A stretch of 64,000 bases of DNA from positions 1,302,001-1,366,000 of the forward strand of contig NZ_CP047189.1 of assembly GCF_030440575.1 (NCBI RefSeq). The letters are read 5' to 3'. Positions 27,413-36,448 of this stretch are shown piece by piece. This stretch comes from Corynebacterium ciconiae DSM 44920. GTDB taxonomy: Bacteria; Actinomycetota; Actinomycetes; Mycobacteriales; Mycobacteriaceae. Position numbers and translations under genes: made by a program. Within the stretch, counting starts at the first letter, position 1, and each line of letters opens with the position of its first letter. The notes under the pieces are model-generated. The model ran no database searches. It saw only the letters and a list, made by a program, of their open reading frames with translations, and had not been told where the DNA came from.

Positions 27413-28246
27413 CTAGCTGAGGTCTTCCTTAGTGAGCTCAGGGACGGTGACGAAGTCTACGAGCCTTTCGACCGCGCCGATCAGGCTGGAGTCGAGATCG
27501 CGGAAGCTTGTCACCGCGTGGTACACCCGATTCCACCCCTCGCGCGGATCGGACCAGCCCACCCTACGGCAGATGCCTTCCTTCCAATCCTCCCCGTAGG
27601 GCACCTCCGGCCACGCCTTCAAACCAAGGCGCTCCGGCTTCACCGCTGCCCAAATATCCACATAGGGATGGCCGGTGACAAACACATGCGGTCCCACCCG
27701 TTCGGTGAGGCGGGTCTCCTTGGAGCCGCGCACCAAGTGATCGGCCAGCACCCCGATCCGGCGGCCTGGCCCAGGCTGGAACTCGGCGAGCCGCTCCTCG
27801 AGATTGTCCAGGCCCTCGAGGTATTCCACCACGACTCCCTCCACACGCAGGTCGTGACCCCACACCTTCTCTACGATGGCGGCGTCGTGAATACCCTCTA
27901 CCCATATGCGCGATGGTGCTGCCACCTTTGCCTCAACATTGGCTACCTTGCGGGAGCCGGAGTTCGAACGCTGCGGCCCAGTGGGGGCCACATAACGACG
28001 AAGGCTTACCCGCTGGCCCTCAACGAGAAAGGCCCCGGGCCGCAGCACGAACACCCGCCGAGTGCCGCGCCGGTCTTCCAAGCGCACGACATCGCCCTCG
28101 ACGGCCTTTTCATAGCCCACGATCGCACCGACAAAACCGGTGGCCAGCACCTCCACCACTTCCCCAGGCGGCAGCGCCAGCTCGGGATATTGAGGCTTCG
28201 CGCGGGAGGAGTGGCCGGAAAAAATATCGGAAGAATAGCGCGACAT
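27413..28246 (-). CDS. DUF3097 family protein
   Basis: 277-aa actinobacterial protein of unknown function. An N-terminal ~90-residue small barrel-like part (PGEVVEVLATGFVGAIVGYEK...GDVVRLEDRRG) is followed by a region resembling a TOPRIM fold: IWVEGIHDAAIVEKVWG (Glu of the first TOPRIM motif) and GVLADHLV (acidic second motif). That suggests nucleotide or nucleic-acid chemistry, but this is inference. The ATG at 28246 follows AAAGGGC and sits 1 nt after the hemH stop, so it is translated from the hemH mRNA. Confidence 0.85.
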   Translation of the reverse strand: MSRYSSDIFSGHSSRAKPQYPELALPPGEVVEVLATGFVGAIVGYEKAVEGDVVRLEDRRGTRRVFVLRPGAFLVEGQRVSLRRYVAPTGPQRSNSGSRKVANVEAKVAAPSRIWVEGIHDAAIVEKVWGHDLRVEGVVVEYLEGLDNLEERLAEFQPGPGRRIGVLADHLVRGSKETRLTERVGPHVFVTGHPYVDIWAAVKPERLGLKAWPEVPYGEDWKEGICRRVGWSDPREGWNRVYHAVTSFRDLDSSLIGAVERLVDFVTVPELTKEDLS

Positions 28247-28247
28247 A

Positions 28248-29360
28248 TCAGCCCTTTGCTTCGGCGGAGTGAGTTGCCGGGCGCCCGGGCCGTGACGAGG
28301 GGCAGCACTCGGGTGAACAGGGGGTGCCGTTAACGCCACAGCCATAGCTGGGCTGCTCGCCGAGCCGCTGCGGCTTCTCGTGGCCACGGGCCTCAAGGAT
28401 CAACTCCATGATCATTTGCACGAAGCGCGCATTGTGGCCCACCGAGGCTGCCCGGTACACAGACACTCCCCGCTCGGCGGCGGCTGCGGCCAGCTCGGTA
28501 TCGAGATCCCAGATCACCTCGATGTGATCGGAGACAAAGCCAATGGGAAACACAATGAGCTCGCGCTCGCCCTGATCCGCCAAAGCCTCCATGTGATCGA
28601 CGATGTCTGGCTCCAGCCAGGGAATGTGGGGAGCACCGGAGCGCGATTGCCACACCACATCCCAGTCGCTCACTCCGATTCTGTCAGCTACGAGGCGGGC
28701 TGCCTCCGCTATCTGCTGGGAATACAGCGAGCCGTCCTCGGGCCGCCCCGAAGCGGCATCGGCGGCGGTGGGAATGGAGTGGGCGGTAAAGACCAACCGT
28801 GCGTGGGGATGATAGCGCACCAGCGGCTCCACCTCATCCACAGCGGCCTGGATGAAGGTGGGGTGATCAAAGAAGTGACGCAACTTGGTGAACTCGATCT
28901 GCGGCAGCCCCTTCTCGGCGAGGTGCCGACGCACCCGCGCGATGTCCTCGTGATACTGCTTGCAGCCGGAATAACCAGCCCAGGCGCTCGTGGCAAAGAC
29001 GAAGGCGGAGCGCACCCCGTCGGCGGCCATGCGCTCCGCGGTGTCCTCGGCAAAGGGATGCCAGTTCCGGTTACCGAAGTACACCGGCAGATCCCAGCCG
29101 TGGGCTGCCAAGCGCTGCTCCAAGTCCTGGATGATCTCTCGGTTTTGCTCATTCAGCGGGCTCACGCCATCAAAGTGGGCATAGTGCTCGCCTACCTCCA
29201 CTAGCCGCTCATCGGGGATACCGCGACCGCGGGTGACATTGCGCAAAAAGGGCAACACATCATCAGGGCCCTCGGGGCCACCGAAGGAAAGAACGAGCAG
29301 GGCGTCTGCCTCAGCGACAGCGTCCACTGGGGTGTGATCAGCAGAACTGGACGAAATCAT
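28248..29360 (-). CDS. hemH: Ferrochelatase with C-terminal [2Fe-2S] cysteines (HemH/CpfC)
   Basis: 370-aa chelatase inserting Fe2+ into (copro)porphyrin; actinobacterial enzymes act on coproporphyrin III. Catalytic His lies in FTAHSIPT; SFGGPEGPDDVLPFL is the N-terminal family motif. Iron-sulfur ligands are visible as the internal Cys in YSGCKQYHE and a C-terminal CGVNGTPCSPECC cluster, a hallmark of actinobacterial ferrochelatases. The ATG at 29360 has GGTAGGG about 9 nt upstream. It is followed after 1 nt by the DUF3097 gene and preceded by ripA, as in C. glutamicum. Confidence 0.96.
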   Translation of the reverse strand: MISSSSADHTPVDAVAEADALLVLSFGGPEGPDDVLPFLRNVTRGRGIPDERLVEVGEHYAHFDGVSPLNEQNREIIQDLEQRLAAHGWDLPVYFGNRNWHPFAEDTAERMAADGVRSAFVFATSAWAGYSGCKQYHEDIARVRRHLAEKGLPQIEFTKLRHFFDHPTFIQAAVDEVEPLVRYHPHARLVFTAHSIPTAADAASGRPEDGSLYSQQIAEAARLVADRIGVSDWDVVWQSRSGAPHIPWLEPDIVDHMEALADQGERELIVFPIGFVSDHIEVIWDLDTELAAAAAERGVSVYRAASVGHNARFVQMIMELILEARGHEKPQRLGEQPSYGCGVNGTPCSPECCPSSRPGRPATHSAEAKG

Positions 29361-29444
29361 AGAAAAATACCCTACCAACCCTCACCTCCACACCGTGCGG
29401 GTGCACGGTGCGAGGATCGGCTGGCAGGGCAATGATAGAAACGC

Positions 29445-29506
29445 ATCGACGCCGCCCAGGCTGTGGCCGTGATGGTGCGGTGATGGGCCACGAGGGCGGC
29501 GTCGAT
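29445..29506 (-). terminator. Terminator downstream of ripA
   Basis: A perfect 13-bp stem (ATCGACGCCGCCC at 29445-29457, complement at 29494-29506) with an inner GTGGCC/GGCCAC pair; on the minus strand it is followed by GCGTTTCT. The outer arm contains a copy of the dispersed CGTCGATAAGC motif (29500-29510). Confidence 0.7.
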
Positions 29507-29527
29507 AAGCGCTCGAGAGTGCTCTAA

Positions 29528-31231
29528 TTAGATCAGGCGAACCACATAGGGGCTCATGCCGCCCCAGCGCACCGGGGACTTCTTGACATAGGAGCCGGAC
29601 TGCGGCGCCTCGATCATCATGCCGTCGCCCAGGTAGATGGCCACGTGGTGCTGGGCGGTGGTGCCGTAGAAGATGAGGTCGCCGCGCTGCATCTGCGAGG
29701 GGCTCACCTTAGTGCCACGCTGGTACTGGTAGCCGGAATAGTGCGGCAGGGAGATGCCCACGCCTGCGAAAGCGTAAAGCGTCAGACCGGAGCAGTCGAA
29801 GCCCACCTTGTTGTAGTCGCCGTGGGCATCGGCTACGCCGCCATCGCGGATGCCGAGGGTCGGGCCGTTGGCATTGCCCCCGCCCCAGGCATAAGGCACG
29901 CCCAGCTGGCTTTCGGCGCGGGCAATCACAGCCTCGATCTTCTGCTGGCGGCTGCCAGAAACGACCTCGGAGGCCTCCTTGCTCACGTCCTTATCGGTAG
30001 TGGTCTTGTTCGTCTTCGGCGCGGTGTTCTCACCAGAGACAGCAGCGACCGTAGTGGCATCCGCGTCCTCATCGGTGGGATAAGGATTATCCAAAGCGGT
30101 GTGATCCGGCTCGTTCGCGGCCACCACAGCCTCGGCAGCCTCCTGGGAGGCGCGCTGAGCATCCTCGCGGGCAGACTGAGCCTTTTCCTCATCCTTGGCG
30201 GCAGCCTCAGCCTCGCGCTTGGCTGCCTCAGCGGCCTCACGCTTCTCCTCGGCGGCCTTACGCGCCTTTTCACGCTCCTCCGCCCGAGACTTCTCCGCTT
30301 CCGCGGCAGCCTTGGCGGCGGCTTCGGCCTCCTTGCGGGCCTTTTCTTCCTTGGCGCGACGCTCCTCAGCGGCCTTGCGCTCTTCCTCCGCCTTGCGCTG
30401 GCGCTCCTCTTCGGCGCGCTGGTACTCCTCGTACTCCTCGCGCTGAGAATCCAGCTCCTCGGCGTGGCCACGCGCGGCGTCGAGACGCGCTTGGGCCTCG
30501 GCCTGCTCGCGCATCAGGTCGGAGCGGCGAGCCTCCGCCTCTTCGAGGCGCTGAGAGTTCTCGTCAATCCGGTCCCGGGCCTGCTGCTCGGCGTCCTCGG
30601 CGGCGCTGAGCTGTTCATCGGCCTGCTGGCGGGCTTGGCGAAGCAGGGACTCGGCATTGGCCTTAGCAGTACGCAGTGCATCCAGGTTACGGATCGCCGT
30701 CTGCTGGTCCTCCGCCCGCTGACGCAGGTAGGTCAAACGGTCCAACGCATCGTCGGACGTGGAGGATCCGACGAGGTCGTTGAGGGAGGAAGGAGCCGCC
30801 GAACGGCGGTAGGCCGAACGAGCGATCTCATTGAGCAGCTCTTGGGCCTTGGCGATGTCCGCCTGGCTGGCGTCGAGCTCCTCGCGGGCGGTCTGGGCGT
30901 GCTGGCGGGATAGCTCGGCCACTGCGCGGGCATCCTGCAGATCCACCAGAGCCTTATTCACGGCCTCGCGCAGTGCGCCCATCTCATTTTCGATTGCGGA
31001 AATGGACTCTGCGGCCTCGGCCACGGTATTCGCCAATTGGGCGACACTCTGCGAGGAGGAATCGACGGCGCTCTGGGCGTCCGCGATGGCCTCATCGGAT
31101 GGATTACTCGGCGCGGCGTGGACGGACGTCGAAGCCAGCACACACACAAGCGAGGAGGAAACAAGCGTCATCAGCGCACGGCGTGCGCGCCGCCGAGAGG
31201 TTCGACCTCGGTGCTCGGTAGACGTGGCCAC
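29528..31231 (-). CDS. ripA: Peptidoglycan endopeptidase RipA (NlpC/P60)
   Basis: 567-aa secreted D,L-endopeptidase needed to separate daughter cells. An N-terminal signal peptide with a basic n-region (RGRTSRRRARRALMT) and AxA cleavage site near 40 is followed by a long coiled coil (about 45-370, strongly Ala/Glu/Arg/Lys-rich), which is the autoinhibitory/targeting part. A Thr-rich linker leads to the NlpC/P60 domain (about 435-567) with catalytic Cys480 in FDCSGL and His529 in HVAIYLG. The GTG start at 31231 has AAGGAG 6 nt upstream. It is preceded by an unusually long non-coding region with a distant GlxR-type site. Confidence 0.96.
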   Translation of the reverse strand: MATSTEHRGRTSRRRARRALMTLVSSSLVCVLASTSVHAAPSNPSDEAIADAQSAVDSSSQSVAQLANTVAEAAESISAIENEMGALREAVNKALVDLQDARAVAELSRQHAQTAREELDASQADIAKAQELLNEIARSAYRRSAAPSSLNDLVGSSTSDDALDRLTYLRQRAEDQQTAIRNLDALRTAKANAESLLRQARQQADEQLSAAEDAEQQARDRIDENSQRLEEAEARRSDLMREQAEAQARLDAARGHAEELDSQREEYEEYQRAEEERQRKAEEERKAAEERRAKEEKARKEAEAAAKAAAEAEKSRAEEREKARKAAEEKREAAEAAKREAEAAAKDEEKAQSAREDAQRASQEAAEAVVAANEPDHTALDNPYPTDEDADATTVAAVSGENTAPKTNKTTTDKDVSKEASEVVSGSRQQKIEAVIARAESQLGVPYAWGGGNANGPTLGIRDGGVADAHGDYNKVGFDCSGLTLYAFAGVGISLPHYSGYQYQRGTKVSPSQMQRGDLIFYGTTAQHHVAIYLGDGMMIEAPQSGSYVKKSPVRWGGMSPYVVRLI

Positions 31232-31922
31232 AAATTCTCCTTAGGCGCTATCAAAAACTAGATCAGTGCAACTGCTATCGCTGTCGGCCATCGGGCGTTG
31301 ACACGCTCATCCGATAGTCGCTACGGCGATAGAGGTGCGTCGCGCCGCAATCGCTACCGACTGGGCTTAACACGTGCCACGCGCGCACCATCTGCCAGCT
31401 ATGTGAGCACCACGCCTAGGGCGGTCGTCTTCATCTGCCGTTTCTTCTCGAGCTCTCCATCCACCACTGGTGCCGCAGCTATCCACGGGCAAAAGCAAGC
31501 TTCCCCACGTGCTCTTCGTTGTGGTTACTGCGTCTCGCTGTACGGCAACTCCGCGAGCACATACTGCTCGGATGCGGATCTAGGCGCGTAGTGAAGACAA
31601 CACCGATCTGTGAATCATGTGGAACTCGATATGAAAATATCCCGCCGCTCCGAGCACAAGCCTCGAAGTGACGAGCCGACCATGCTTTCACCACTTTGGC
31701 GCCTAAAGCGACCGTGAAGATGAAGCATCCGGTGGCGTCTGAAGGTGACTAGCGTGGAGCAAGTTCCTCATGGGACCCAGCACTACTCACGAGCTGACAT
31801 TGGAAACACTAGGGCACATGTAACCCCAATAACCAGACATTCCACTTCAGTCACACGAGTAAAGCTCAGCACCATGACGTTACGGGCGGCTCACCTGCAC
31901 ACTTAGCTTTACCAAAACGAAA

Positions 31923-31938
31923 TGTGAGTTTCCTCACT
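31923..31938. promoter_or_regulatory. Putative GlxR (CRP-type) binding site
   Basis: TGTGA-N6-TCACT differs from the CRP/GlxR consensus TGTGA-N6-TCACA at one position. It is about 690 bp upstream of the ripA start and the only good match I noticed in this window. Confidence 0.5.
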
Positions 31939-31973
31939 TAGCGAGTTATTTCGGCGTGTCACGCTGCGAAAAG

Positions 31974-32018
31974 ACCCGCCGGGCGTGTTCGAACTTCGAA
32001 CACGTCTGAACGGCGGGT
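31974..32018 (-). terminator. Terminator of the Rv1476-family gene
   Basis: Outer stem ACCCGCCG/CGGCGGGT (31974-31981, 32011-32018) and inner perfect 9-bp stem CGTGTTCGA-act-TCGAACACG (31984-32004). On the minus strand it is followed by TCTTTTC. Confidence 0.75.
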
Positions 32019-32042
32019 TTAATATGGTCTAGCCTTTAGGCT

Positions 32043-32564
32043 TTACTGACGGTGAAGCCTCTTGCTCCATCGAACGCTAAAGACGGTCGCCGCAGCCACC
32101 AAAGCCAGCGTCCCCACAGCTAAAGGTACAGCCCCCACACTTGACCCAGGCAGGTCTTCCACTACAGAACGTGCTCCGGCGACGTAATCGGTGGTGGTGG
32201 CGAGGGTGTACTGGACGCTTTCAATATCAGCGCGGGCATGCTCGCGCGAAACCACTGCGGCACTGCCGGGGGTCCGTAGCATCATCAGATCCGAATCCAT
32301 TGCGTCAGCTGCCGCTTGCGCAATATCGCGCTCATCTCCATTGCCCGGCTGCTTCGCCCCCAAAACGATGATCCCCGGATGTTCGTACCCTTCAGCCTCG
32401 GCCTCGTCGATGACCTCCACAAGCTTGGCATTGAGCGCGTCATTTCCCTCGTGCTCATAGCTAAAGGCCACCCCATCCTCCTCGAGCTGGGAAATGATGG
32501 AGGCCATATCTATAGAACTCGGAATCATGGACGCTGTATCGCTTTCTTGCTTATCGACGCTCAC
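32043..32564 (-). CDS. Rv1476-family membrane protein
   Basis: 173-aa protein: a soluble N-terminal part (about 1-140) with an alternating pattern resembling a small alpha/beta domain (MASIISQLEEDGVAFSYE, PGIIVLGAKQPG), and one C-terminal TM helix (about 143-163) with a basic tail (RWSKRLHRQ). In M. tuberculosis the homologous gene Rv1476 lies between acn and ripA, the same neighbourhood as here; function unknown. GTG start at 32564 with AGG 7-8 nt upstream; a TAGACT hexamer at 32615-32620 gives a promoter about 45 nt further up. A copy of the dispersed 11-mer lies within its first codons. Confidence 0.8.
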   Translation of the reverse strand: MSVDKQESDTASMIPSSIDMASIISQLEEDGVAFSYEHEGNDALNAKLVEVIDEAEAEGYEHPGIIVLGAKQPGNGDERDIAQAAADAMDSDLMMLRTPGSAAVVSREHARADIESVQYTLATTTDYVAGARSVVEDLPGSSVGAVPLAVGTLALVAAATVFSVRWSKRLHRQ

Positions 32565-32829
32565 TCGCTGCCTACTCGGGCGCTAGCGCGATCGGCGCGA
32601 GCCATTGTCCAATGAGTCTAATGCACCGCCCACCCCTGTCCGTATGGCGCGCGGCAGGCATATATACCGCCTGATTTCTTTGCTTACACGCACCCCAATC
32701 AACCTCATTCTGGGCCCTAAGCGGCTACCATGGTGAGATAGGTGCGACGAGGCGCATTCCGCGTTTTTTACCCCCGCCATGGGGCGTAAGCGCTGGTTGC
32801 ACCGCGTTGCCCACCCAATCTTTACTAAA

Positions 32830-32845
32830 CAGAACGAGCGTACTG
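32830..32845 (+). promoter_or_regulatory. AcnR operator upstream of acn
   Basis: CAGAACGAGCGTACTG matches the C. glutamicum AcnR consensus CAGNACnnnCGTACTG-type palindrome at every defined base I recall. It ends 1 nt before the -10 hexamer, so AcnR would block the acn promoter. Confidence 0.8.
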
Positions 32846-32846
32846 T

Positions 32847-32852
32847 TATGCT
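32847..32852 (+). promoter_or_regulatory. -10 element of the acn promoter
   Basis: TATGCT directly follows the AcnR operator; the transcription start would be near 32859, giving a leader of about 130 nt before the acn GTG, comparable to the long acn leader in C. glutamicum. Confidence 0.55.
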
Positions 32853-32991
32853 GGTTGGGAAACGCTTCGGATACCTGTGCCCATGTACGTGAGTAGCACG
32901 GATTCGGGGCGCAGCGAGGGCGGAGTCAGCCTACGACGAGCCGCCTGCTCGCAGCAGTTCACTCATAATTTTCTAGGAAACGGAGCTTTAC

Positions 32992-35796
32992 GTGACTGAA
33001 AGCAAAAACTCCTTTGATGCGAAGAAGACGCTCGAGGTTGGCGATAAGTCTTATGACTACTTCGCTCTCGACGCCGTCGACGGCATGGAGAAGCTGCCCT
33101 ACTCCCTGAAGGTTCTCGGCGAGAACCTTCTGCGTACCGAGGACGGGCTGAACACCACCGCCGATCACATCAAGGCACTCGCCAACTGGGATCCGGAGGC
33201 AGAGCCGGACACCGAGATTCAGTTCACCCCAGCCCGCGTGCTCATGCAGGACTTCACCGGTGTGCCCTGCGTGGTGGATTTGGCCACCATGCGTGAGGCT
33301 GTCTCCAGCCTGGGCGGCAACCCTGATCAGGTGAACCCCCTGAACCCGGCTGAGATGGTTATCGACCACTCCGTGATCGTGGAGGCCTTCGGTCGCTCCG
33401 ACGCTCTGGAGAAGAACGTGGACATCGAGTACCAGCGCAATGAGGAGCGCTACAAGTTCCTCCGCTGGGGCGCGGAGAACTTCTCCAACTTCCGCGTGGT
33501 TCCCCCGGGAACCGGCATCGTCCACCAGGTGAACATCGAGTACCTCGCCCGCGTCGTCTTCGACAACGAGGGTCTCGCCTACCCGGACACCTGCATCGGC
33601 ACCGACTCCCACACCACCATGGAAAACGGCCTCGGCATCCTCGGTTGGGGTGTCGGCGGTATCGAGGCTGAGGCCGCTATGCTCGGCCAGCCCGTGTCCA
33701 TGCTGATCCCGCGCGTGGTGGGCTTCAAGCTCACCGGCGAGATCCCTGCCGGCGTGACCGCCACCGACGTGGTGCTCACCATCACCGATATGCTCCGCCA
33801 GCACGGCGTGGTGCAGAAGTTCGTTGAGTTCTACGGCAATGGCGTGAAGCAGGTTCCGCTGGCCAACCGCGCCACCATCGGTAACATGTCTCCGGAGTTC
33901 GGCTCCACCTGTGCGATCTTCCCGATCGACGAGGAGACCACCAAGTACATGCGCCTGACCGGCCGCCCCGAGGAGCAGGTTGCCCTCGTGGAGGCTTATG
34001 CCAAGGCCCAGGGCATGTGGCTGGAGCAGGACGCCCCGGAGGCCAAGTACTCCGAGTACCTCGAGCTGGATCTCTCCACCGTCGAGCCCTCCATCGCTGG
34101 CCCGAAGCGCCCGCAGGACCGCATCAAGCAGTCCGAGGCCAAGGAGCAGTTCCGCAAGGACCTCCCCGACTACTGCTCCGCCGAACCCGTCGATGCCTCC
34201 GAGCCTGCCAAGCGCATGGACCACGAAGGCCCCACCGGCGAGTCCGATGCCAACACCAACTACAACGCCTCCCGCGCTGGTAACGGCGAGTCCGCTGCCG
34301 AAGGCGCCGAAGGCCGTCAGTCCAACCCAGTTGTTGTGCAGTCCCCGAACGGTGGCGAGTTCACTCTTGATCACGGCATGGTGGCTATCGCCTCCATTAC
34401 CTCTTGCACCAACACCTCCAACCCCTCCGTGATGCTCGGTGCCGGCCTGATCGCCCGCAAGGCTGCGGAGAAGGGCTTGAAGGCGAAGCCGTGGGTGAAG
34501 ACCATCTGCGCCCCCGGTTCTCAGGTTGTGGACGGCTACTACAAGCGCGCCGACCTGTGGAAGGACCTGGAGGCCATGGGCTTCTACCTTTCCGGCTTCG
34601 GCTGCACCACCTGTATCGGTAACTCCGGTCCGCTGCCGCAGGAGATCTCGGATGCCATCAACGAGCACGACCTCACTGCCACCGCGGTGCTCTCCGGTAA
34701 CCGTAACTTCGAGGGTCGTATCTCCCCCGATGTGAAGATGAACTACCTGGCCTCCCCGATCATGGTGATCGCATACGCCATCGCCGGCACCATGGACTTC
34801 GATTTCGAGACCCAGGCGCTGGGCCAGGACCAGGACGGCAACGATGTCTTCCTCAAGGACATTTGGCCCTCCACCCAGGAGATCGAGGACGTCATCGCCG
34901 AGTCCATCTCTCGCGATATGTACGTCGAGGACTACGCCGATGTGTTCAAGGGCGACGAGCAGTGGCAGTCCCTGGACATCCCCACCGGCAAGACCTTCGC
35001 GTGGGATGAGGATTCCACCTACATCCGCAAGGCTCCCTACTTCGATGGCATGGAGCCTGAGCCGGCACCGGTGGAAGACATCCACGGCGCTCGCGTGCTC
35101 GCCAAGCTGGGCGACTCCGTGACCACCGACCACATCTCCCCCGCGTCCTCCATCAAGCCCGGCACCCCTGCCGCGCAGTACCTGGATGACAACGGCGTGG
35201 AGCAGCAGGACTACAACTCCCTGGGTTCGCGTCGTGGTAACCACGAGGTGATGATGCGCGGTACCTTCGCCAACATCCGTCTGGCGAACCAGCTGGTGGA
35301 CGTCACCGGCGGCTACACCTTGGACTTCACCAAGGATGACGCCCCGCAGTCCTTCATCTTCGACGCCTGCGAGAACTACAAGGCCGAGGGCACCCCGCTG
35401 GTCGTGCTCGCCGGCAAGGAGTACGGCACCGGTTCCTCCCGCGACTGGGCAGCTAAGGGCACCCTGCTGCTGGGCGTGAAGGCCGTGATCACCGAGTCCT
35501 TCGAGCGTATTCACCGCTCCAACCTCATCGGTATGGGCGTGATGCCGCTGCAGTTCCCGGCTGGCGAGTCCCACGAGTCTCTGGGCCTGACCGGCCACGA
35601 AACCTTCGACATCACGGGCATCGAGGAGCTCAACAACGGCTCCATCCCGAAGTCCGTGCACGTCACCGCCACTGCCGAGGACGGCTCCACCACCGAGTTC
35701 GACGCCGTTGTGCGTATCGACACCCCCGGTGAGGCCGAGTACTACCGCCACGGCGGCATTCTGCAGTACGTGCTGCGCAACATGGTCAAGAGCTAA
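32992..35796 (+). CDS. acn: Aconitate hydratase
   Basis: 934-aa aconitase of the AcnA/IRP type converting citrate to isocitrate in the TCA cycle. The [4Fe-4S] ligands are Cys472 (SCTNTSNPS), Cys538 and Cys541 ([12 protein letters not shown]). Substrate-binding motifs include [11 protein letters not shown] in domain 2 and [13 protein letters not shown] in the C-terminal swivel domain. There is an acidic, low-complexity insertion around 395-440 ([24 protein letters not shown] region), common in corynebacterial aconitases. GTG start with GGAG 7 nt upstream. Codon use is strongly biased to C-ending codons, as for highly expressed genes. Followed by its own repressor gene acnR. Confidence 0.98.
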   Translation: MTESKNSFDAKKTLEVGDKSYDYFALDAVDGMEKLPYSLKVLGENLLRTEDGLNTTADHIKALANWDPEAEPDTEIQFTPARVLMQDFTGVPCVVDLATMREAVSSLGGNPDQVNPLNPAEMVIDHSVIVEAFGRSDALEKNVDIEYQRNEERYKFLRWGAENFSNFRVVPPGTGIVHQVNIEYLARVVFDNEGLAYPDTCIGTDSHTTMENGLGILGWGVGGIEAEAAMLGQPVSMLIPRVVGFKLTGEIPAGVTATDVVLTITDMLRQHGVVQKFVEFYGNGVKQVPLANRATIGNMSPEFGSTCAIFPIDEETTKYMRLTGRPEEQVALVEAYAKAQGMWLEQDAPEAKYSEYLELDLSTVEPSIAGPKRPQDRIKQSEAKEQFRKDLPDYCSAEPVDASEPAKRMDHEGPTGESDANTNYNASRAGNGESAAEGAEGRQSNPVVVQSPNGGEFTLDHGMVAIASITSCTNTSNPSVMLGAGLIARKAAEKGLKAKPWVKTICAPGSQVVDGYYKRADLWKDLEAMGFYLSGFGCTTCIGNSGPLPQEISDAINEHDLTATAVLSGNRNFEGRISPDVKMNYLASPIMVIAYAIAGTMDFDFETQALGQDQDGNDVFLKDIWPSTQEIEDVIAESISRDMYVEDYADVFKGDEQWQSLDIPTGKTFAWDEDSTYIRKAPYFDGMEPEPAPVEDIHGARVLAKLGDSVTTDHISPASSIKPGTPAAQYLDDNGVEQQDYNSLGSRRGNHEVMMRGTFANIRLANQLVDVTGGYTLDFTKDDAPQSFIFDACENYKAEGTPLVVLAGKEYGTGSSRDWAAKGTLLLGVKAVITESFERIHRSNLIGMGVMPLQFPAGESHESLGLTGHETFDITGIEELNNGSIPKSVHVTATAEDGSTTEFDAVVRIDTPGEAEYYRHGGILQYVLRNMVKS

Positions 35797-35814
35797 GCCC
35801 TAGCTCAGACATGA

Positions 35815-35860
35815 GACAAGGCGGGCAGGACGCATCCAATGCCACCTGCCCGCCTTTGTC
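35815..35860 (+). terminator. Hairpin between acn and acnR
   Basis: A stem of 10 bp (GGCGGGCAGG at 35820-35829 with 35845-35854) continues after a single bulge with GACAA/TTGTC. No long T-run follows, so it probably terminates partially and lowers acnR expression relative to acn. Confidence 0.65.
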
Positions 35861-35884
35861 GTGAAGAAAGTAGGTGCGGGACGT

Positions 35885-36448
35885 ATGCCTCGAGTCAGCT
35901 CGAGTGATCTTAATCAACGCCGCCAAGGCATTCTTGACGCGGCGCGGGCCTGCTTTGCCCAACACGGCTACGAAGGCGCCACGGTACGCCGGTTGGAAGA
36001 GGCCACCGGTAAATCACGCGGCGCGATCTTCCACCACTTCAGCGATAAAGAGCATCTCTTTTTAGCCCTCGCCCGCGAGGACGCCGCCCGCATGGCCGAG
36101 GTCACCGCCCGCGAAGGGCTGGTAGAGGTGATGCGCGATATGCTGCATCACCCCGAGCGCTATGACTGGCTGTCCACCCGGCTGGAGATCTCGCGTATGC
36201 TGCGCACCGATCCGCACTTCCGTGCCCTGTGGCAGCAGCACCAAGCGGTACTCGACGAGGCCGTGCGCGCCCGGCTCAGCGACAATGCCGCCCGTGGCCG
36301 CATGCGCGCCGACGTGGATGTAGACGTGCTCTTGGTGTATCTCGAAACGTTTATGGATGGCTTCATCTCGCAGTTGGTGAGCGGCCAAGAACCTGCCCAC
36401 TTAGAGCAGGTTCTCAACCTCATCGAGGAAACCATCCGCGGTCGTTAA
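35885..36448 (+). CDS. acnR: TetR-family repressor of aconitase, AcnR
   Basis: 187-aa TetR-type regulator. The N-terminal HTH (ILDAARACFAQHGYEGATVRRLEEATGKSRGAIFHHFSDKEHLFLALAREDAARMAEV region, split here as GYEGATVRRLEEATGKS and GAIFHHFSDKEHLFLAL) is nearly identical to C. glutamicum AcnR, and a cognate operator is present upstream of acn. Start: ATG 35885 with GGGAC upstream is preferred to an in-frame GTG at 35861 that would overlap the acn terminator. Its TAA stop overlaps the fhs stop on the other strand within TTAA. Confidence 0.93.
   Translation: MPRVSSSDLNQRRQGILDAARACFAQHGYEGATVRRLEEATGKSRGAIFHHFSDKEHLFLALAREDAARMAEVTAREGLVEVMRDMLHHPERYDWLSTRLEISRMLRTDPHFRALWQQHQAVLDEAVRARLSDNAARGRMRADVDVDVLLVYLETFMDGFISQLVSGQEPAHLEQVLNLIEETIRGR

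Larger units (their letters stand above)
31232..32042. other. 811-bp non-coding region upstream of ripA
   Basis: No coding region is convincing: the short open frames have amino-acid compositions typical of chance. From left to right it holds the ripA Shine-Dalgarno, about 650 bp of unassigned sequence of lower GC than the genes around it, a GlxR-type palindrome (31923-31938) and the terminator of the upstream gene (31974-32018). It may encode a long leader or a small RNA. I see no ydaO (c-di-AMP) riboswitch core. Confidence 0.5.

Noticed and set aside
31298..31694. Short open frames (plus 31298-31591, minus 31479-31694) in the ripA upstream region
   Set aside because: No Shine-Dalgarno or TANNNT at start distance, random-looking Arg/Ser/Cys composition, and no recognisable similarity.
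31820..31834. MtrA-like direct repeat GTAAC/ATAAC
   Set aside because: The repeats are 9 bp apart, not the 11 bp expected for MtrA-type sites, and one half-site is imperfect.
31232..31900. ydaO (c-di-AMP) riboswitch before the NlpC/P60 gene
   Set aside because: Actinobacterial cell-wall hydrolase genes often carry one, but the conserved GGGGAC and GGGTGAA cores are not present on the minus strand here.
31984..32004. Palindrome CGTGTTCGA-act-TCGAACACG as a LexA (SOS) box
   Set aside because: The half-sites are in the opposite order to the LexA consensus, and the sequence forms the inner stem of a terminator with T-run.
32959..35751. 930-codon open frame antisense to acn
   Set aside because: Low-complexity Gly/His/Val-rich product produced by the C-ending codon bias of the highly expressed acn gene; similar mirror frames cover mutB, sufB, tkt and zwf.
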